From: a virus | IMG/VR virus record: IMGVR_UViG_3300043395_002760 | Span: 1-51,603 of that record | Reading direction: 5' to 3' (one strand) | DNA length: 51,603 nucleotides | Shown: positions 18,925 through 29,531 of the stretch, in pieces | How the letters are laid out: every line of letters begins with the position of its first letter | Numbering within the stretch: position 1 is the stretch's first letter | The notes under the pieces: model-generated | The model's input: the letters and a program-made list of their open reading frames with translations, nothing else | Databases searched by the model: none | What the model was told of the DNA's origin: nothing | Translations under genes and position numbers: made by a program

Positions 18925-20484
18925 ATGTCTGCCATCATTACTGACCAATTAAGAATTTTGAATGCGAAGACCTTCGTAAACGAAGTTTCCTCCTCCACAA
19001 ATTCATATTACGTTTTTGTCGGATTGCCCAATGCACCCGAGGTTCAATCGAACTGGGATAGTGCTCCACCAGCACCAAAGGACAGCTTTGATGAGGAGAA
19101 TAGTTATTGGGATACGATGATATCCATGATCAAAATCAAACCTGAGGACATTAAGCAGGTCATCAGGAAAAATGAATGGACCTCAGGTGTTACTTACGAT
19201 ATATACCGTCATAACGTAAGCAGAACTAATCCATCCCAACCTTCTGGAGCAACTAGTTTATACTCTTCAAACTATTATGTAATTAATAGTGATTATAGGG
19301 TATATATTTGTTTGAATAATGGACAAGATCCTGAGAATTCGCAGGGCAGACCATCATTGGATGAACCAACATTCACCGATTTGGAACCAAGATCTGCTGG
19401 CAATAGTGGTGATGGATATATTTGGAAATATTTGTATACAATTAGTCCAGCAGATATTGTAAAATTTGATTCTTTAAACTTTATTCCTGTACCAAAAAAT
19501 TGGGAATCAAACACTGACAATGCTTCCATTAGAGAGAATGCCGAAACTAGTGGACAAATAAAAACAATTCTCATTAAAAATCGTGGAGTTGCGCTAGGAA
19601 GTCCAAATGTAACTTATTCAGATGTTCCCATCAATGGAGATGGATCTGGAGCTAAGGCAACTATTGTTATTAACAACGATTCTACAGTTGAAAGTATCAC
19701 CATTTCAAGTGGTGGGTCTGGATATACATATGGCACTGTAGATCTTGCTGCCGGTGGGGTTCCAACAGGAACAACTTCTCCGCAATTTGAGGTTATTATT
19801 CCACCCGCAGGTGGACATGGAGCAGATATTTACAAAGAACTTGGTGCATATAGTGTTCTGATTTATTCCAGAATTTCAAATGACACGCAAAACCCAGATT
19901 TTATTACCGGAAACCAGATTGCTAGAATTGGAATAATAGAATCTCCTCAGGCATACAATTCATCAACTGTATTAACGTCAGAAAAAGCATCCGCTTTAAG
20001 CGCAATTAAATTAACAGGTGCTGGTTATAGTTCAGCAACTTTTTCGGCAGATAGTTTCATCACACAAACAGTTGGAACTGGGCAGACAGCAGTTGGAAGA
20101 GTGATTTCTTATGACCAAGTAACTGGAATTTTAAAATATTGGCAGGATAGATCTCTTGTCGGATTTAATACGAACGGCACTCAGAATTCATCTCCGTCTT
20201 ATGGATTTAATCTGATTGGTTTTACTACTTCAACTTCAGGAAGTGGAAACACAAGAATTTATCAGAATGATGGTATTACATATTTTAATATCGACACAAC
20301 ATTTAACGGTGCGAGTGCGGTCATAAATAATAAGACATATTATCTTGGTCAAAGCTTTGTCAGTGGATTGTCTAATCCTGAAGTAAAACCACACTCAGGA
20401 AATATCATTTATGTTGATAATAGACCATCTATTACAAGATCATCCAATCAAAAAGAAGATATTAAAGTAATTTTGCAATTCTAA
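18925..20484 (+). CDS. 8: Baseplate wedge subunit gp8, enlarged
   Basis: The N-terminal half carries the gp8 signature: ITDQLRILNAKTFVNEV, YYVFVGLPNAP, IKPEDIKQVIRKNEW and YVINSDYRVYICLNNG, then GDGYIWKYLYTISPADIVKF. T4 gp8 has 334 residues and this protein 519. The additional sequence includes a GGxGY-type beta repeat (residues ~210-290, with TISSGGSGYTYG) of the sort seen in its neighbours gp7 and gp14. A more typical C terminus follows (KPHSGNIIYVDNRPSITRSS). gp8 is a dimer in the T4 wedge, binding gp7 and gp10. Its stop is 6 bases from the next gene. Confidence 0.93.
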   Translation: MSAIITDQLRILNAKTFVNEVSSSTNSYYVFVGLPNAPEVQSNWDSAPPAPKDSFDEENSYWDTMISMIKIKPEDIKQVIRKNEWTSGVTYDIYRHNVSRTNPSQPSGATSLYSSNYYVINSDYRVYICLNNGQDPENSQGRPSLDEPTFTDLEPRSAGNSGDGYIWKYLYTISPADIVKFDSLNFIPVPKNWESNTDNASIRENAETSGQIKTILIKNRGVALGSPNVTYSDVPINGDGSGAKATIVINNDSTVESITISSGGSGYTYGTVDLAAGGVPTGTTSPQFEVIIPPAGGHGADIYKELGAYSVLIYSRISNDTQNPDFITGNQIARIGIIESPQAYNSSTVLTSEKASALSAIKLTGAGYSSATFSADSFITQTVGTGQTAVGRVISYDQVTGILKYWQDRSLVGFNTNGTQNSSPSYGFNLIGFTTSTSGSGNTRIYQNDGITYFNIDTTFNGASAVINNKTYYLGQSFVSGLSNPEVKPHSGNIIYVDNRPSITRSSNQKEDIKVILQF

Positions 20485-20490
20485 AGTATC

Positions 20491-23400
20491 ATGCCCCAAG
20501 AATCCAATCTCAACATTTCGCCATATTTTGACGATTTTGATCCCAGCAAAAATTATTATAAGGTTCTTTTTAATCCTGGAGTTCCTATTCAGGCCAGAGA
20601 ACTGACAACTCTACAGTCTGTTTTACAATATCAGACTGAAAGTGTTGGAAAGCACCTATTTAAAGAGGGGTCTGTTGTAATTCCTGGACAAATGCGTTAT
20701 GATAATCCCATATACGCTGTAGAATTGAATGATACTTATAATGGATCTCCAATTTCACTCTATTTTGATAGTCTCCTGAACAAAAAAATCAGGGGATCTA
20801 CTAGTGGAGTTTCTGCGGAAGTAGTGTATCTACTTAAAGCATCAGATTCTGAGAGGGGAAATTATACGATCTATGTTAGATATCTTGAGAGTGGTGGCGC
20901 CGATTTTACAGAGAAGGTATTTACCAGTGGTGAAACTTTGTTGTTGGAGTCTCCATTAACATATGGATCCCTTTCAATTCCATCCGGACAGGGAGTTTGT
21001 GATACTATTTCCACAAATGCAACCTCTGAAGGTTCTTCAGTAGTAGTTGCAAATGGAATTTATTTTGTAAGAGGATTCTTTGCAAATGTTGAGGAGCAAA
21101 GAATTCTTCTGGATCAATATGGAACTAGACCATCTTATAAGATTGGTTTTAATGTAATAGAATCTATAGTTACTGCTGGAGAAGATAGTTCACTATTTGA
21201 TAATGCACAAGGATATTCCAATTATGCAGCTCCTGGTGCAGATAGATTCAAGATCGATCTTGAATTAACTAAAAAAGAACTAACTGATTTAGATACGGAT
21301 AATTTCGTAGAGATTATGCGTGTGGAGAATGGACAACCAACATTCTTTGAGAAAAATACTCAATATAATCTCATCAGAGATGAGCTTGCAAGGAGAACAT
21401 TTGATGAGTCTGGAAATTATTTCGTAAAGCCATTTAGCTTTATTGTAAGAGAGAGTCTTAACGATAGATCAAGAATTAATGGAATATATTTTGAGGGGCA
21501 ATCAACGGTCAATGGAAATACACCAAGTGAAGATAAGATGGTGTATCAAATTGGTCCAGGAAAGGCATATGTAAATGGATATGATGTAGAAACTATTTCA
21601 GCTCGCCTTCTTGACGTTCCAAAGACAAGGACTACCAAGACTGTAAAGGATCAGGCAATAAATTTCAATGCAGGAAATCTATTCATCCTGAATAATGCAT
21701 ATGGTTCACCTGCTGTTGGATTAGGAACAACTGCGACTGTAAGTTTGATGGATTCTCGTATTGGAGCATCCGCACATGTTGCAACTGGAACCACAATCGG
21801 CGTTGCAAGAGTATTTGATTTTGTTCCAGAGTCTGATTATGTTGATGATAAAAGTAGACTTGAACTAAGATTAATTGACATACAAACATATACAAAACTA
21901 AGTCTCACTACACCAATTACCTTAACTACTCCAGCACGTATTGTTGGAAAGAAGAGTAGGGCTGGGGGATATTTGGTGAGCAATGTGTCGAACTCAACGG
22001 ATTTGACACTTTATCAGGTAAATGGAGCATTTTTAGATAATGAATCAATTATCATTAATGGTGTTGATAATGGTAGATTAATTTCAACTTCCACTGATTA
22101 TAGTATCAATGATATAAAATCAGTATATGGAAAGAGTGGAATTTCCACATTTAATGCAGATCTAGTTCTTGGCAAAAAAAGTTATATTGCCAAGCCAGGA
22201 ACGTCATTCCAAGTTACACTTGGTGTTGGAAATATATCAACTATTTCATCTGGATTAGAAAACACGTTTACAAATATAGTTAAAATTGGCGATATCATCT
22301 CATATCCTTCATCAACATATACCGGGGATCCTGTCTATAATAAAGTAACAAGTATTGCCGCTGATGGAACTTCATTCACAGTTACTGGTGTAACAACAGT
22401 AACTGGAATATGTAATGGCACTCTTCCAACATCGACAAGAAATATTCAGAATATAATTAAGATTGCACCATCGGTCTCAGACAGATCATCTCTTCTCACA
22501 AGATTGGGTGCAAATAATGTCGTATCCTTGAGCATTGAAGAAGGCGAGGTCGTACAGAGACGGTTATATTCAAATATTTCTGTATCTGGAAACTCACTTT
22601 CAATAACAATTGATGCAAATGATACTGATATTTACTTTGAATCATTTGACGAAGATAGATTTGTAATCACATACTCAAACGGTTCAATTGAGCCAATGAG
22701 ACGGGATAAATACAATCTTTCTGCAAATGGAAAGGTTTTGACTTTCTACGGACTTACTGTTGCAAGTGGAACTGCAGATGTAATCACGACCGTTAAAAAC
22801 TTAAAGCCAAATTCAAAAACTAAAAAATTACAAAAGGTCAATACCTTAGTCATTAATAGATCATCAGAAGCATCTTCCGGAATTGGAACCACAACTCTCA
22901 ATGATGGATTGACCTATAATAATGTATATGGAACTAGAGTTCAAGATGATGAAATTTGTCTGAATGTTCCTGATGTTGTAAGAGTTCTGGCAATATATGA
23001 ATCAGAAGATACATCAGATCCATCTCTTCCATATTTACAATTATCTGCATTTAGTGGACCAACCAACAATAACGTAGATTTTACAATTGGTGAGTGGATT
23101 ACTGGATCATCTACTGGAGCCACTGCAATCATTGTCGCCAGAAGAGACACTGATAAATTGGAGTATGTGTACTTAAATAGCTTTAAGTTCAGTGTAGATG
23201 AAGTTATCAAGGGGAAAGAGAGCACGACTCAAGCAACTGTAGTGGCAATTAGTGCTGGATCCAAAAACATAACTAAAAATTTCTCAGCAGATACTGGTCA
23301 GAGAGATACTATCTATGATTATGGAAGAATTATTAGAAAGAAAAATGTAATTGCACCAAAAAGAAGAATAAAGGTTGTATTCCAAAATTATACTATTGAC

Positions 23401-26400
23401 TCTAATGATACTGGTGAGTTTATTAGCGCAAATAGCTATTCTGCTGAAAATTATAAGCACGATGTATATTTGTGGAACGGTGAAAGACTGACAGATTTCA
23501 TTGATATTCGCCCACGTGTCGCTGAATACTCAACATCAAGTACCAAATCTCCATTTGAATTTAGTGCAAGAAATTTTGCTTCGGATGGGCAATATTCTAA
23601 GTATATACTTGCTCCCGATGAAACTCTAGTTACTAGCATAACATATTATCTTGGTAGAATTGATAGGGTATTTTTAAATCCAGACGGAACATTTGAGGTG
23701 TCTCAGGGAACTCCATCAGACACACCAGTTCCGCCACTACTCAAGGCAAATGCATTAGATATTGCAACTGTCTATATTCCACCATTTGTTTATAATGTTC
23801 CTAGTATTGGCATTGACATGTCTGTTCATAAGAGATATCGTATGTCCGATATTTCTTTACTTGAAAATAGAATTGAAAGAGTTGAAAGATATACAACTCT
23901 CAATATGCTTGAGCAAAAGACAGAGAATTTCCAGATTCGCGATGCAGAAACTGGACTCGATAGATTTAAGTGTGGTTTCTTTGTTGATAATTTTAACAAT
24001 TATGATTTCCAAGATCAATATAATATCAATTTTAGAGCAACAGTTGATACCACAACTGCCACTTTGAGACCAAATCATCACACAACGTGCGTTGAACTTC
24101 AAATTGGTTCTGAAGTTATTGATGGAGTGACTACTGTTTATAATCCCGATTTGGATCATAGCTTTGTTACTAATCTTGGAACCACTAAGATTAGAAAAAC
24201 TGGCGATTTGGTTACACTTGCATACCAAGAAAAGTTGTATTATGAGCAACCATATGCAACCAAGACTGAGAGTGTCACTCCATTCTTGGTTAGGTATTGG
24301 GAAGGATTTATTGAACTTCATCCCCCTATTGATATTTGGGTAGAAGAACGTGAATTGGTTAGACACACATTTAATCAAGTAACCACAACAACAGTTCTAC
24401 CAGATGAAAATATAACGATCACTGAAAATGTAGTCGTTGATGGTCCAGTTAGAACAACTCCGCCAAGAACCAGAACAACATCTCAATTCTGGGGAATTGT
24501 AGTTACAAACGGCGATCAAAGAGTTGTTGTTGGAGCTAGAGTTTCAAATACTGGACAAGGAAGACAAACATGGGCGGGTGTTGATGTTCAAAATCCCCCA
24601 CAGAGAGTTCTTGTTGGATCTGGTAACGCCACCGAACCAGGATTCTCCAATACCGACCTCCCACCAACAGGAGGAACTATAACCAGTAGAAGAGGGGTTG
24701 ATGTTAGAAACGGTGATCAAAGAGCATTCGTTGGTAGAGAAACTGGAACTATTCAGGAAGGAAACAGAACTACAGAATTTACAACTGCAGTTGACGTTGC
24801 TAATGGTTCAGATCAAAGAGTTTGGATTGGTAGCACCAGGACTACAGAGACTATTCCAGGAGAGCAGGTACAAACAACCACAACAACGAGAACTACAAGT
24901 AATACAGTAACTACTGTAATTCCACAAGAAATTATTGTCAGAGATTCTGTTGAGCAACAAACATCACATTGGACTGAGATTATTAGATATGCTAGAAGCA
25001 GAAACGTTGAGTTTGATGTTAAGGGACTAAGACCGGTTACAAGATTCTATTCTTTCTTTGAAGGCATTGACGTAAATAAGTACATCACTCCAAAACTTCT
25101 TGAAATTCAAATGGTTTCGGGTAGATTCAAAATTGGAGAAACTGTTACTGTTGATCCCCACTTCACATCTGGTGATATACGTTTCCGTCTTTGCACTCCT
25201 AATCATAAGGTTGGACCCCATAATAGTCCAACAGAAACCTATAAATTAATTCCATACACACAATCAACTCCCCCATCTGATTATAGTGAGTCATCAACTT
25301 TCTTAAACGTTGATACAAGAGCTCTTCAACTTCCATCGGAAACTGAATATTATGGTTTGGTTAAACCAAATATGAGATTGATCGGAGCATCTTCTGGGGC
25401 AGTTGCTGTAGTGAAGAGTAATATTCGTTTAATTTCTGACAATAGTGGAAGATTGATTGGATCACTATTCATTCCAGATCCAGCGATTCAGGGCAATCCA
25501 CAGTGGATTAATGGCGAAAATACCTTTATGGTAATTGATGTTCCATCTCTGGATCTAATCAATGAAAGAGATGAGTATATTAGTAATACTAAAGTAAGCG
25601 AAAGTTCTGCTGAGGCAGAATATGTGTCGGGCGGTATTTCGAATGTAACCGAAACAAATATTATTACCACAAGAAATGTCACAATTATTCCGGCAAGAAA
25701 ACGTAATGTAACTACAATTACTAATACAACAACGCATGAACCAGTCCCAACTCAACCAACAAGACCAAATTGGGAGACAAGGGATCCTTTGGCACAATCA
25801 TTCTATATTCCAGATGACACTGGGGTGTTTATAACGTCAGTTGATGTATACTTTGAAACCAAAGATGATACAATTCCAGTAACATTCCAACTGCGTCCAA
25901 TGATTGCGGGAGTGCCTAGCAATGTCGTAATTCCACTTTCTGAGGTCACTTTAATCCCAGATCAAGTCAACACTAGTGCGGATGGGTCCATTCCAACTAG
26001 ATTTACGCTTCCATCTCCAGTATATCTACCAGGACCAAGATCTCAAGTCGTAAGACAGGCGCCGATTGGAAGTCAGCAAACATCAGAATTTGCAATTGTC
26101 CTTCAATCAAATAGTCCAAATTATAGAGTGTTTATCTGTGAACTTGGTGGAAGGGACATTAAGACTGGAATTAAGATGTCACAACAACCGACGTTGGGAA
26201 GTCTATTCAAGTCACAAAATGGATCAACTTGGTCGCCCGCGCAGGCAGAAGATCTGAAATATAAAATTAATAGAGCCGAATTTGTAGATGAAGGTCTGAC
26301 CAGATTCTACAATCCAAAGATTGATTTGAGGAGTCAATTGACCACCGTAACCGGTGCAAACCAGTTCCGACCACTTTCTAAGAGAATTCTAATTGGTATT

Positions 26401-28281
26401 GCAGAGACATCTGGATATAGTGCCAATGTTGTTCCTGGAGTAAATATTATTCAAGGTAGTGCATCAGGAGTTCTAATTGGTGTTGCTGGATCGATCACTA
26501 CTGGAACAGGTGTTACAGTAGTAAATGCTGGAACAGGATATACAAATGGAACATTTAGTAGCATATCACTAGTTACAGAAACTGGATATGGTCAAGGAGC
26601 AACTGCAAATGTTGTAGTGAGTTCAAATGTGATCAATAGTGTTACTATTGTCAATCCTGGACATGGGTATCAAGTTGGAGATTCTCTTCTTGTTCCTTCA
26701 TTAGGACAGAACGTTGGATATGGTGGCAGAGTTGTCGTTAAAACAATTGCATCAAACAACTCATTCCTACTCGATGAAGTTCAAGGAACGTTCGCCGTTG
26801 GTGTAACAACACTTAGATACAAAAATTCTTCCGGAATATCTACTATTGTTGGCGCAGGCGTAACTATTAGAACAATTACCGAAGATCAATATTATGATGG
26901 TCGTCATATGAAGGTATTCCATGCAAATCACATGATGCACTCAACTGAAAACTATGTGCAAATATCAGAGTTTAGACCACCTCTGAATGAAATCAATACT
27001 ACTACAACGCAAGTTGTAACATCATCTGAAGCGACTAGTATTTCAGTTGCATCAACAACCGGATTTGATACATTTGAGGGATTGTCAGTTTCATCTGCAA
27101 ATCCAGGATATGTTCAAATTGGAAATGAAGTGATTAAGTATACCGGGGCAAGTGGTGGGAAACTAACTGGCATTGCAAGGGGTCCATCTGTAGACGGATC
27201 TCAGGCACAATCATACGCTATTGGTGCTCCAGTATACAAGTATGAGTTCAATGGAATTTCAATTCGTAGATTGAATAAAGTTCACAATTTTGCTCAAGTA
27301 AGCAATAATCATCCAATTGATTTGAATAGTTATCATATTAAGATTGATACAGGCGCTACTGATTTCGAAGGTGTTGGTATTGGATCAAATAGAACAGATT
27401 TATATTGGAAGTCCACAATTCAAGGCGGAAGATCTGGAACTGTTCTGACGAATAATATTCAATATGAAATGATTACTCCCAACGTTGCTACCATTATTCC
27501 AGCAAAAACAAATCTGATTACTAGACTTCGTACATTTACTGGAACTAGCGTTGGTGGTGAAGAAAAGTCCTTCGAAGACGATGGATTTATTGACATTTCT
27601 CTAGACGACTCAACATATTTCTCTAAACCAAGATTACTATGCTCTAGAGTCAATGAGGAAAGGTTTATTACAAATTCACCAGGAAAGCGTTCCTTATCGT
27701 TTGAATTTTTATTAAAAACAAGTGATGATAGAGTATCTCCTGTAATCGATACTATACAAACTGCTGCAATTTTGACAACAAACTTGATCAACAATCCACT
27801 TGGTATTGGAGATGATGCAACTTATGCAGATGATGATACCGTAAGGTCACTAGATAAAGATAAGCACTCTGCGATCTATATCTCCAAACCAGTCAGACTC
27901 AAGCTTCCAGCCAATTCCCTGAAAGTTCTTCTGACTGCTAGTAGAAATGATATGAATGACGTTCGCGTTTTATATCAATTGTTCAGAGATGATGCTCCAG
28001 AAGCTTCTCAAAATTATGAACTTTTCCCTGGATATTTGAATTATCAAATTGATGGGGATGGAATTAAGAGAGTTGTTGATGCATCAAGAAATGATGGTTC
28101 TGCTGATTCAAACATCACAGAATCTTCCGATAGATCATTTAAAGATTATGAGTATTCAGTTGATGATCTGCCAGATTTCAATGGATTTGCTATTAAAATT
28201 GTAATGGCATCTGAAAATCAGGCAACACCCCCAATTCTAAAAGATTTGAGGGCAATTGCTACTCTCAGACCAACGGCATAG
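20491..28281 (+). CDS. Giant DUF4815-type virion structural protein, 2,596 aa
   Basis: The N terminus (PYFDDFDPSKNYYKVLF, VPIQARELTTLQSVLQYQ, EGSVVIPG; residues ~10-68) is the start of DUF4815 proteins, which in marine T4-like phages follow gp8. Another family landmark is the segment at ~1109-1195 with RYRMSDISLLENRIERVE and GLDRFKCGFFVDNF. At ~1764-1830 DPLAQSFYIPDDTGVFITSV leads into a beta domain. Between them lie four NGDQRV-like repeats (~1332-1455). GGxGY repeats (~2010-2090) and an RG module (~2185-2250) recur from gp7. It occupies the place of T4 gp9-gp12, so a peripheral baseplate or fibre-attachment role is likely but unproved. No catalytic motif is visible. Confidence 0.85.
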   Translation: MPQESNLNISPYFDDFDPSKNYYKVLFNPGVPIQARELTTLQSVLQYQTESVGKHLFKEGSVVIPGQMRYDNPIYAVELNDTYNGSPISLYFDSLLNKKIRGSTSGVSAEVVYLLKASDSERGNYTIYVRYLESGGADFTEKVFTSGETLLLESPLTYGSLSIPSGQGVCDTISTNATSEGSSVVVANGIYFVRGFFANVEEQRILLDQYGTRPSYKIGFNVIESIVTAGEDSSLFDNAQGYSNYAAPGADRFKIDLELTKKELTDLDTDNFVEIMRVENGQPTFFEKNTQYNLIRDELARRTFDESGNYFVKPFSFIVRESLNDRSRINGIYFEGQSTVNGNTPSEDKMVYQIGPGKAYVNGYDVETISARLLDVPKTRTTKTVKDQAINFNAGNLFILNNAYGSPAVGLGTTATVSLMDSRIGASAHVATGTTIGVARVFDFVPESDYVDDKSRLELRLIDIQTYTKLSLTTPITLTTPARIVGKKSRAGGYLVSNVSNSTDLTLYQVNGAFLDNESIIINGVDNGRLISTSTDYSINDIKSVYGKSGISTFNADLVLGKKSYIAKPGTSFQVTLGVGNISTISSGLENTFTNIVKIGDIISYPSSTYTGDPVYNKVTSIAADGTSFTVTGVTTVTGICNGTLPTSTRNIQNIIKIAPSVSDRSSLLTRLGANNVVSLSIEEGEVVQRRLYSNISVSGNSLSITIDANDTDIYFESFDEDRFVITYSNGSIEPMRRDKYNLSANGKVLTFYGLTVASGTADVITTVKNLKPNSKTKKLQKVNTLVINRSSEASSGIGTTTLNDGLTYNNVYGTRVQDDEICLNVPDVVRVLAIYESEDTSDPSLPYLQLSAFSGPTNNNVDFTIGEWITGSSTGATAIIVARRDTDKLEYVYLNSFKFSVDEVIKGKESTTQATVVAISAGSKNITKNFSADTGQRDTIYDYGRIIRKKNVIAPKRRIKVVFQNYTIDSNDTGEFISANSYSAENYKHDVYLWNGERLTDFIDIRPRVAEYSTSSTKSPFEFSARNFASDGQYSKYILAPDETLVTSITYYLGRIDRVFLNPDGTFEVSQGTPSDTPVPPLLKANALDIATVYIPPFVYNVPSIGIDMSVHKRYRMSDISLLENRIERVERYTTLNMLEQKTENFQIRDAETGLDRFKCGFFVDNFNNYDFQDQYNINFRATVDTTTATLRPNHHTTCVELQIGSEVIDGVTTVYNPDLDHSFVTNLGTTKIRKTGDLVTLAYQEKLYYEQPYATKTESVTPFLVRYWEGFIELHPPIDIWVEERELVRHTFNQVTTTTVLPDENITITENVVVDGPVRTTPPRTRTTSQFWGIVVTNGDQRVVVGARVSNTGQGRQTWAGVDVQNPPQRVLVGSGNATEPGFSNTDLPPTGGTITSRRGVDVRNGDQRAFVGRETGTIQEGNRTTEFTTAVDVANGSDQRVWIGSTRTTETIPGEQVQTTTTTRTTSNTVTTVIPQEIIVRDSVEQQTSHWTEIIRYARSRNVEFDVKGLRPVTRFYSFFEGIDVNKYITPKLLEIQMVSGRFKIGETVTVDPHFTSGDIRFRLCTPNHKVGPHNSPTETYKLIPYTQSTPPSDYSESSTFLNVDTRALQLPSETEYYGLVKPNMRLIGASSGAVAVVKSNIRLISDNSGRLIGSLFIPDPAIQGNPQWINGENTFMVIDVPSLDLINERDEYISNTKVSESSAEAEYVSGGISNVTETNIITTRNVTIIPARKRNVTTITNTTTHEPVPTQPTRPNWETRDPLAQSFYIPDDTGVFITSVDVYFETKDDTIPVTFQLRPMIAGVPSNVVIPLSEVTLIPDQVNTSADGSIPTRFTLPSPVYLPGPRSQVVRQAPIGSQQTSEFAIVLQSNSPNYRVFICELGGRDIKTGIKMSQQPTLGSLFKSQNGSTWSPAQAEDLKYKINRAEFVDEGLTRFYNPKIDLRSQLTTVTGANQFRPLSKRILIGIAETSGYSANVVPGVNIIQGSASGVLIGVAGSITTGTGVTVVNAGTGYTNGTFSSISLVTETGYGQGATANVVVSSNVINSVTIVNPGHGYQVGDSLLVPSLGQNVGYGGRVVVKTIASNNSFLLDEVQGTFAVGVTTLRYKNSSGISTIVGAGVTIRTITEDQYYDGRHMKVFHANHMMHSTENYVQISEFRPPLNEINTTTTQVVTSSEATSISVASTTGFDTFEGLSVSSANPGYVQIGNEVIKYTGASGGKLTGIARGPSVDGSQAQSYAIGAPVYKYEFNGISIRRLNKVHNFAQVSNNHPIDLNSYHIKIDTGATDFEGVGIGSNRTDLYWKSTIQGGRSGTVLTNNIQYEMITPNVATIIPAKTNLITRLRTFTGTSVGGEEKSFEDDGFIDISLDDSTYFSKPRLLCSRVNEERFITNSPGKRSLSFEFLLKTSDDRVSPVIDTIQTAAILTTNLINNPLGIGDDATYADDDTVRSLDKDKHSAIYISKPVRLKLPANSLKVLLTASRNDMNDVRVLYQLFRDDAPEASQNYELFPGYLNYQIDGDGIKRVVDASRNDGSADSNITESSDRSFKDYEYSVDDLPDFNGFAIKIVMASENQATPPILKDLRAIATLRPTA

Positions 28282-28288
28282 TAACAAA

Positions 28289-28519
28289 ATGGAATATATT
28301 AAAGTAAAGGATAGAGATCATTTAGTTAGGGATACTTATTCCAATGGTTTAGTGAATACTGATATTGATGGATACAATAAATATGTTGCGTCGTATCAAA
28401 CCAGACATAAAGATGCACAAAAAATAAAAAATATGGAGGAAGAAATTTCCTCCATAAAGAATGATCTTAATGATATTAAAAATCTTTTGAGGAGCATTGC
28501 AAATGGTTCAACCAGTTGA
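28289..28519 (+). CDS. Small coiled-coil protein, 76 aa
   Basis: I start at ATG 28289, because the longer frame from 28256 overlaps the end of the previous gene. The product begins MEYIKVKDRDHLVRDTYSNG. It then has a heptad-like helix KIKNMEEEISSIKNDLNDIKNLL (residues ~46-68), strongly suggesting a coiled coil. The N-terminal hook (DRDHLVRDTYSNGLVNTD) is one I associate with small proteins beside gp13 in marine T4-like phages, but I have no function for it. Its end overlaps the next gene by 17 bases. Confidence 0.7.
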   Translation: MEYIKVKDRDHLVRDTYSNGLVNTDIDGYNKYVASYQTRHKDAQKIKNMEEEISSIKNDLNDIKNLLRSIANGSTS

Positions 28520-28700
28520 AATTGAATTATCTTGCCTCAGCAATCTTTTTGAATATGAAAAGATGTCAAGAAGCATAGATAGTATTGAGGATCTTGAGAC
28601 TCTTAGGATTGTTGCTAAAAACGCGATAAAATTATACATAGCTCAACAAGAACTTCTATCTCAAACACCCCTTTCCCACTTTCTAGGTCCTGAAGAATAA
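28503..28700 (+). CDS. Small hypothetical protein, 65 aa
   Basis: ATG 28503 is preferred over a TTG at 28497 because GAGGAG lies about ten bases upstream of the ATG. The product MVQPVEIELSCLSNLFEYEK... is helical and acidic, ending in HFLGPEE. It overlaps the coiled-coil gene before it by 17 bases, and its stop TAA shares one base with the gp13 start (TAATG). It is therefore probably co-translated with the neck gene. A conserved companion of gp13 is the likeliest role, but no family is recognised. Confidence 0.7.
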   Translation: MVQPVEIELSCLSNLFEYEKMSRSIDSIEDLETLRIVAKNAIKLYIAQQELLSQTPLSHFLGPEE

Positions 28701-29527
28701 TGGCACAACCATCTACCAGACAAGAACTAGTTGATTATTGTAAAAGAAAATTAGGAGCTCCTGTCCTAGAAATTAATGTTGCCGATGAGCAAATTGATGA
28801 TTTGGTAGATGATGCTATTCAGTTTTTTCAAGAAAGGCATTTTGATGGGGTTTCTCAAGTATTCCTGAAGTATCAGATTACTCAGGATGATATTGACCGT
28901 GGACAACAGAAAGTTGGAATCACAACAACCACAGTAAGTCATAATGTTGGACTAACAACTTCATTTAGTTTTAATGAAACTGGAAATTATTTACAAATAC
29001 CACCAGATGTGATTGGTATTACAAAGGTGTTCCATTTTGAAGGAACTAATACCATTTCCCGAAATATGTTTAGTGTTAAGTACCAACTTTTCTTGAATGA
29101 CGTATATTACTGGGGGGCAATTGAAATGCTTTCCTATGCAATGACGAAAACATATCTTGAAGATATTGATTGGTTACTAACGACTCAGAAGCAGATTAGA
29201 TTCAATAAAAGAATGGATAGATTATATTTGGATATTGATTGGTCTTCCGTAAGTGCTGGACAATTTCTTATTTTTGACACATATAAGGTTCTCAATCCAA
29301 ATGATTATGCAAGAGTGTGGAATGATTCATTCCTTAAGTTGTATTTAACTGCTCTAATCAAACGACAGTGGGGGCAGAATCTAATTAAATACCAAGGAGT
29401 AAAGCTCCCCGGAGGTGTTGAACTAAATGGTCGCCAATTATATGATGATGCACAGAGAGAAATAGATATGATCATGGATAAGATGTCTAGCACATATGAA
29501 CTTCCACCTCTGGATATGATCGGTTAA
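28700..29527 (+). CDS. 13: Neck protein gp13
   Basis: The 275-residue protein (T4 gp13: 309) has the family start MAQPSTRQELVDYCKRKLG followed by VLEINVADEQIDDLVDDAIQFFQERHFDG. Conserved middle and end segments include NYLQIPPDVIGITKVF, YYWGAIEMLSYAMTKTYLED and YLTALIKRQWGQNLIKYQGVKLPGG. gp13 forms the head-completion ring beneath the portal in T4 and contacts gp14. Gene order gp13-gp14-gp15-gp16 is retained here. One-base overlap with the previous gene implies coupled translation. Confidence 0.94.
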   Translation: MAQPSTRQELVDYCKRKLGAPVLEINVADEQIDDLVDDAIQFFQERHFDGVSQVFLKYQITQDDIDRGQQKVGITTTTVSHNVGLTTSFSFNETGNYLQIPPDVIGITKVFHFEGTNTISRNMFSVKYQLFLNDVYYWGAIEMLSYAMTKTYLEDIDWLLTTQKQIRFNKRMDRLYLDIDWSSVSAGQFLIFDTYKVLNPNDYARVWNDSFLKLYLTALIKRQWGQNLIKYQGVKLPGGVELNGRQLYDDAQREIDMIMDKMSSTYELPPLDMIG

Positions 29528-29531
29528 TAAT

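Noticed and set aside
23857-24378. 173-codon open frame on the minus strand
   Set aside because: It lies fully within a conserved part of the DUF4815 gene and shows only shadow composition rich in Ile, Ser and Asn.
28376-28383. AATAAATA inside the 76-aa coiled-coil gene
   Set aside because: The match is good but inside a coding sequence and over 100 bases from the next start; chance is likely in A/T-rich DNA.
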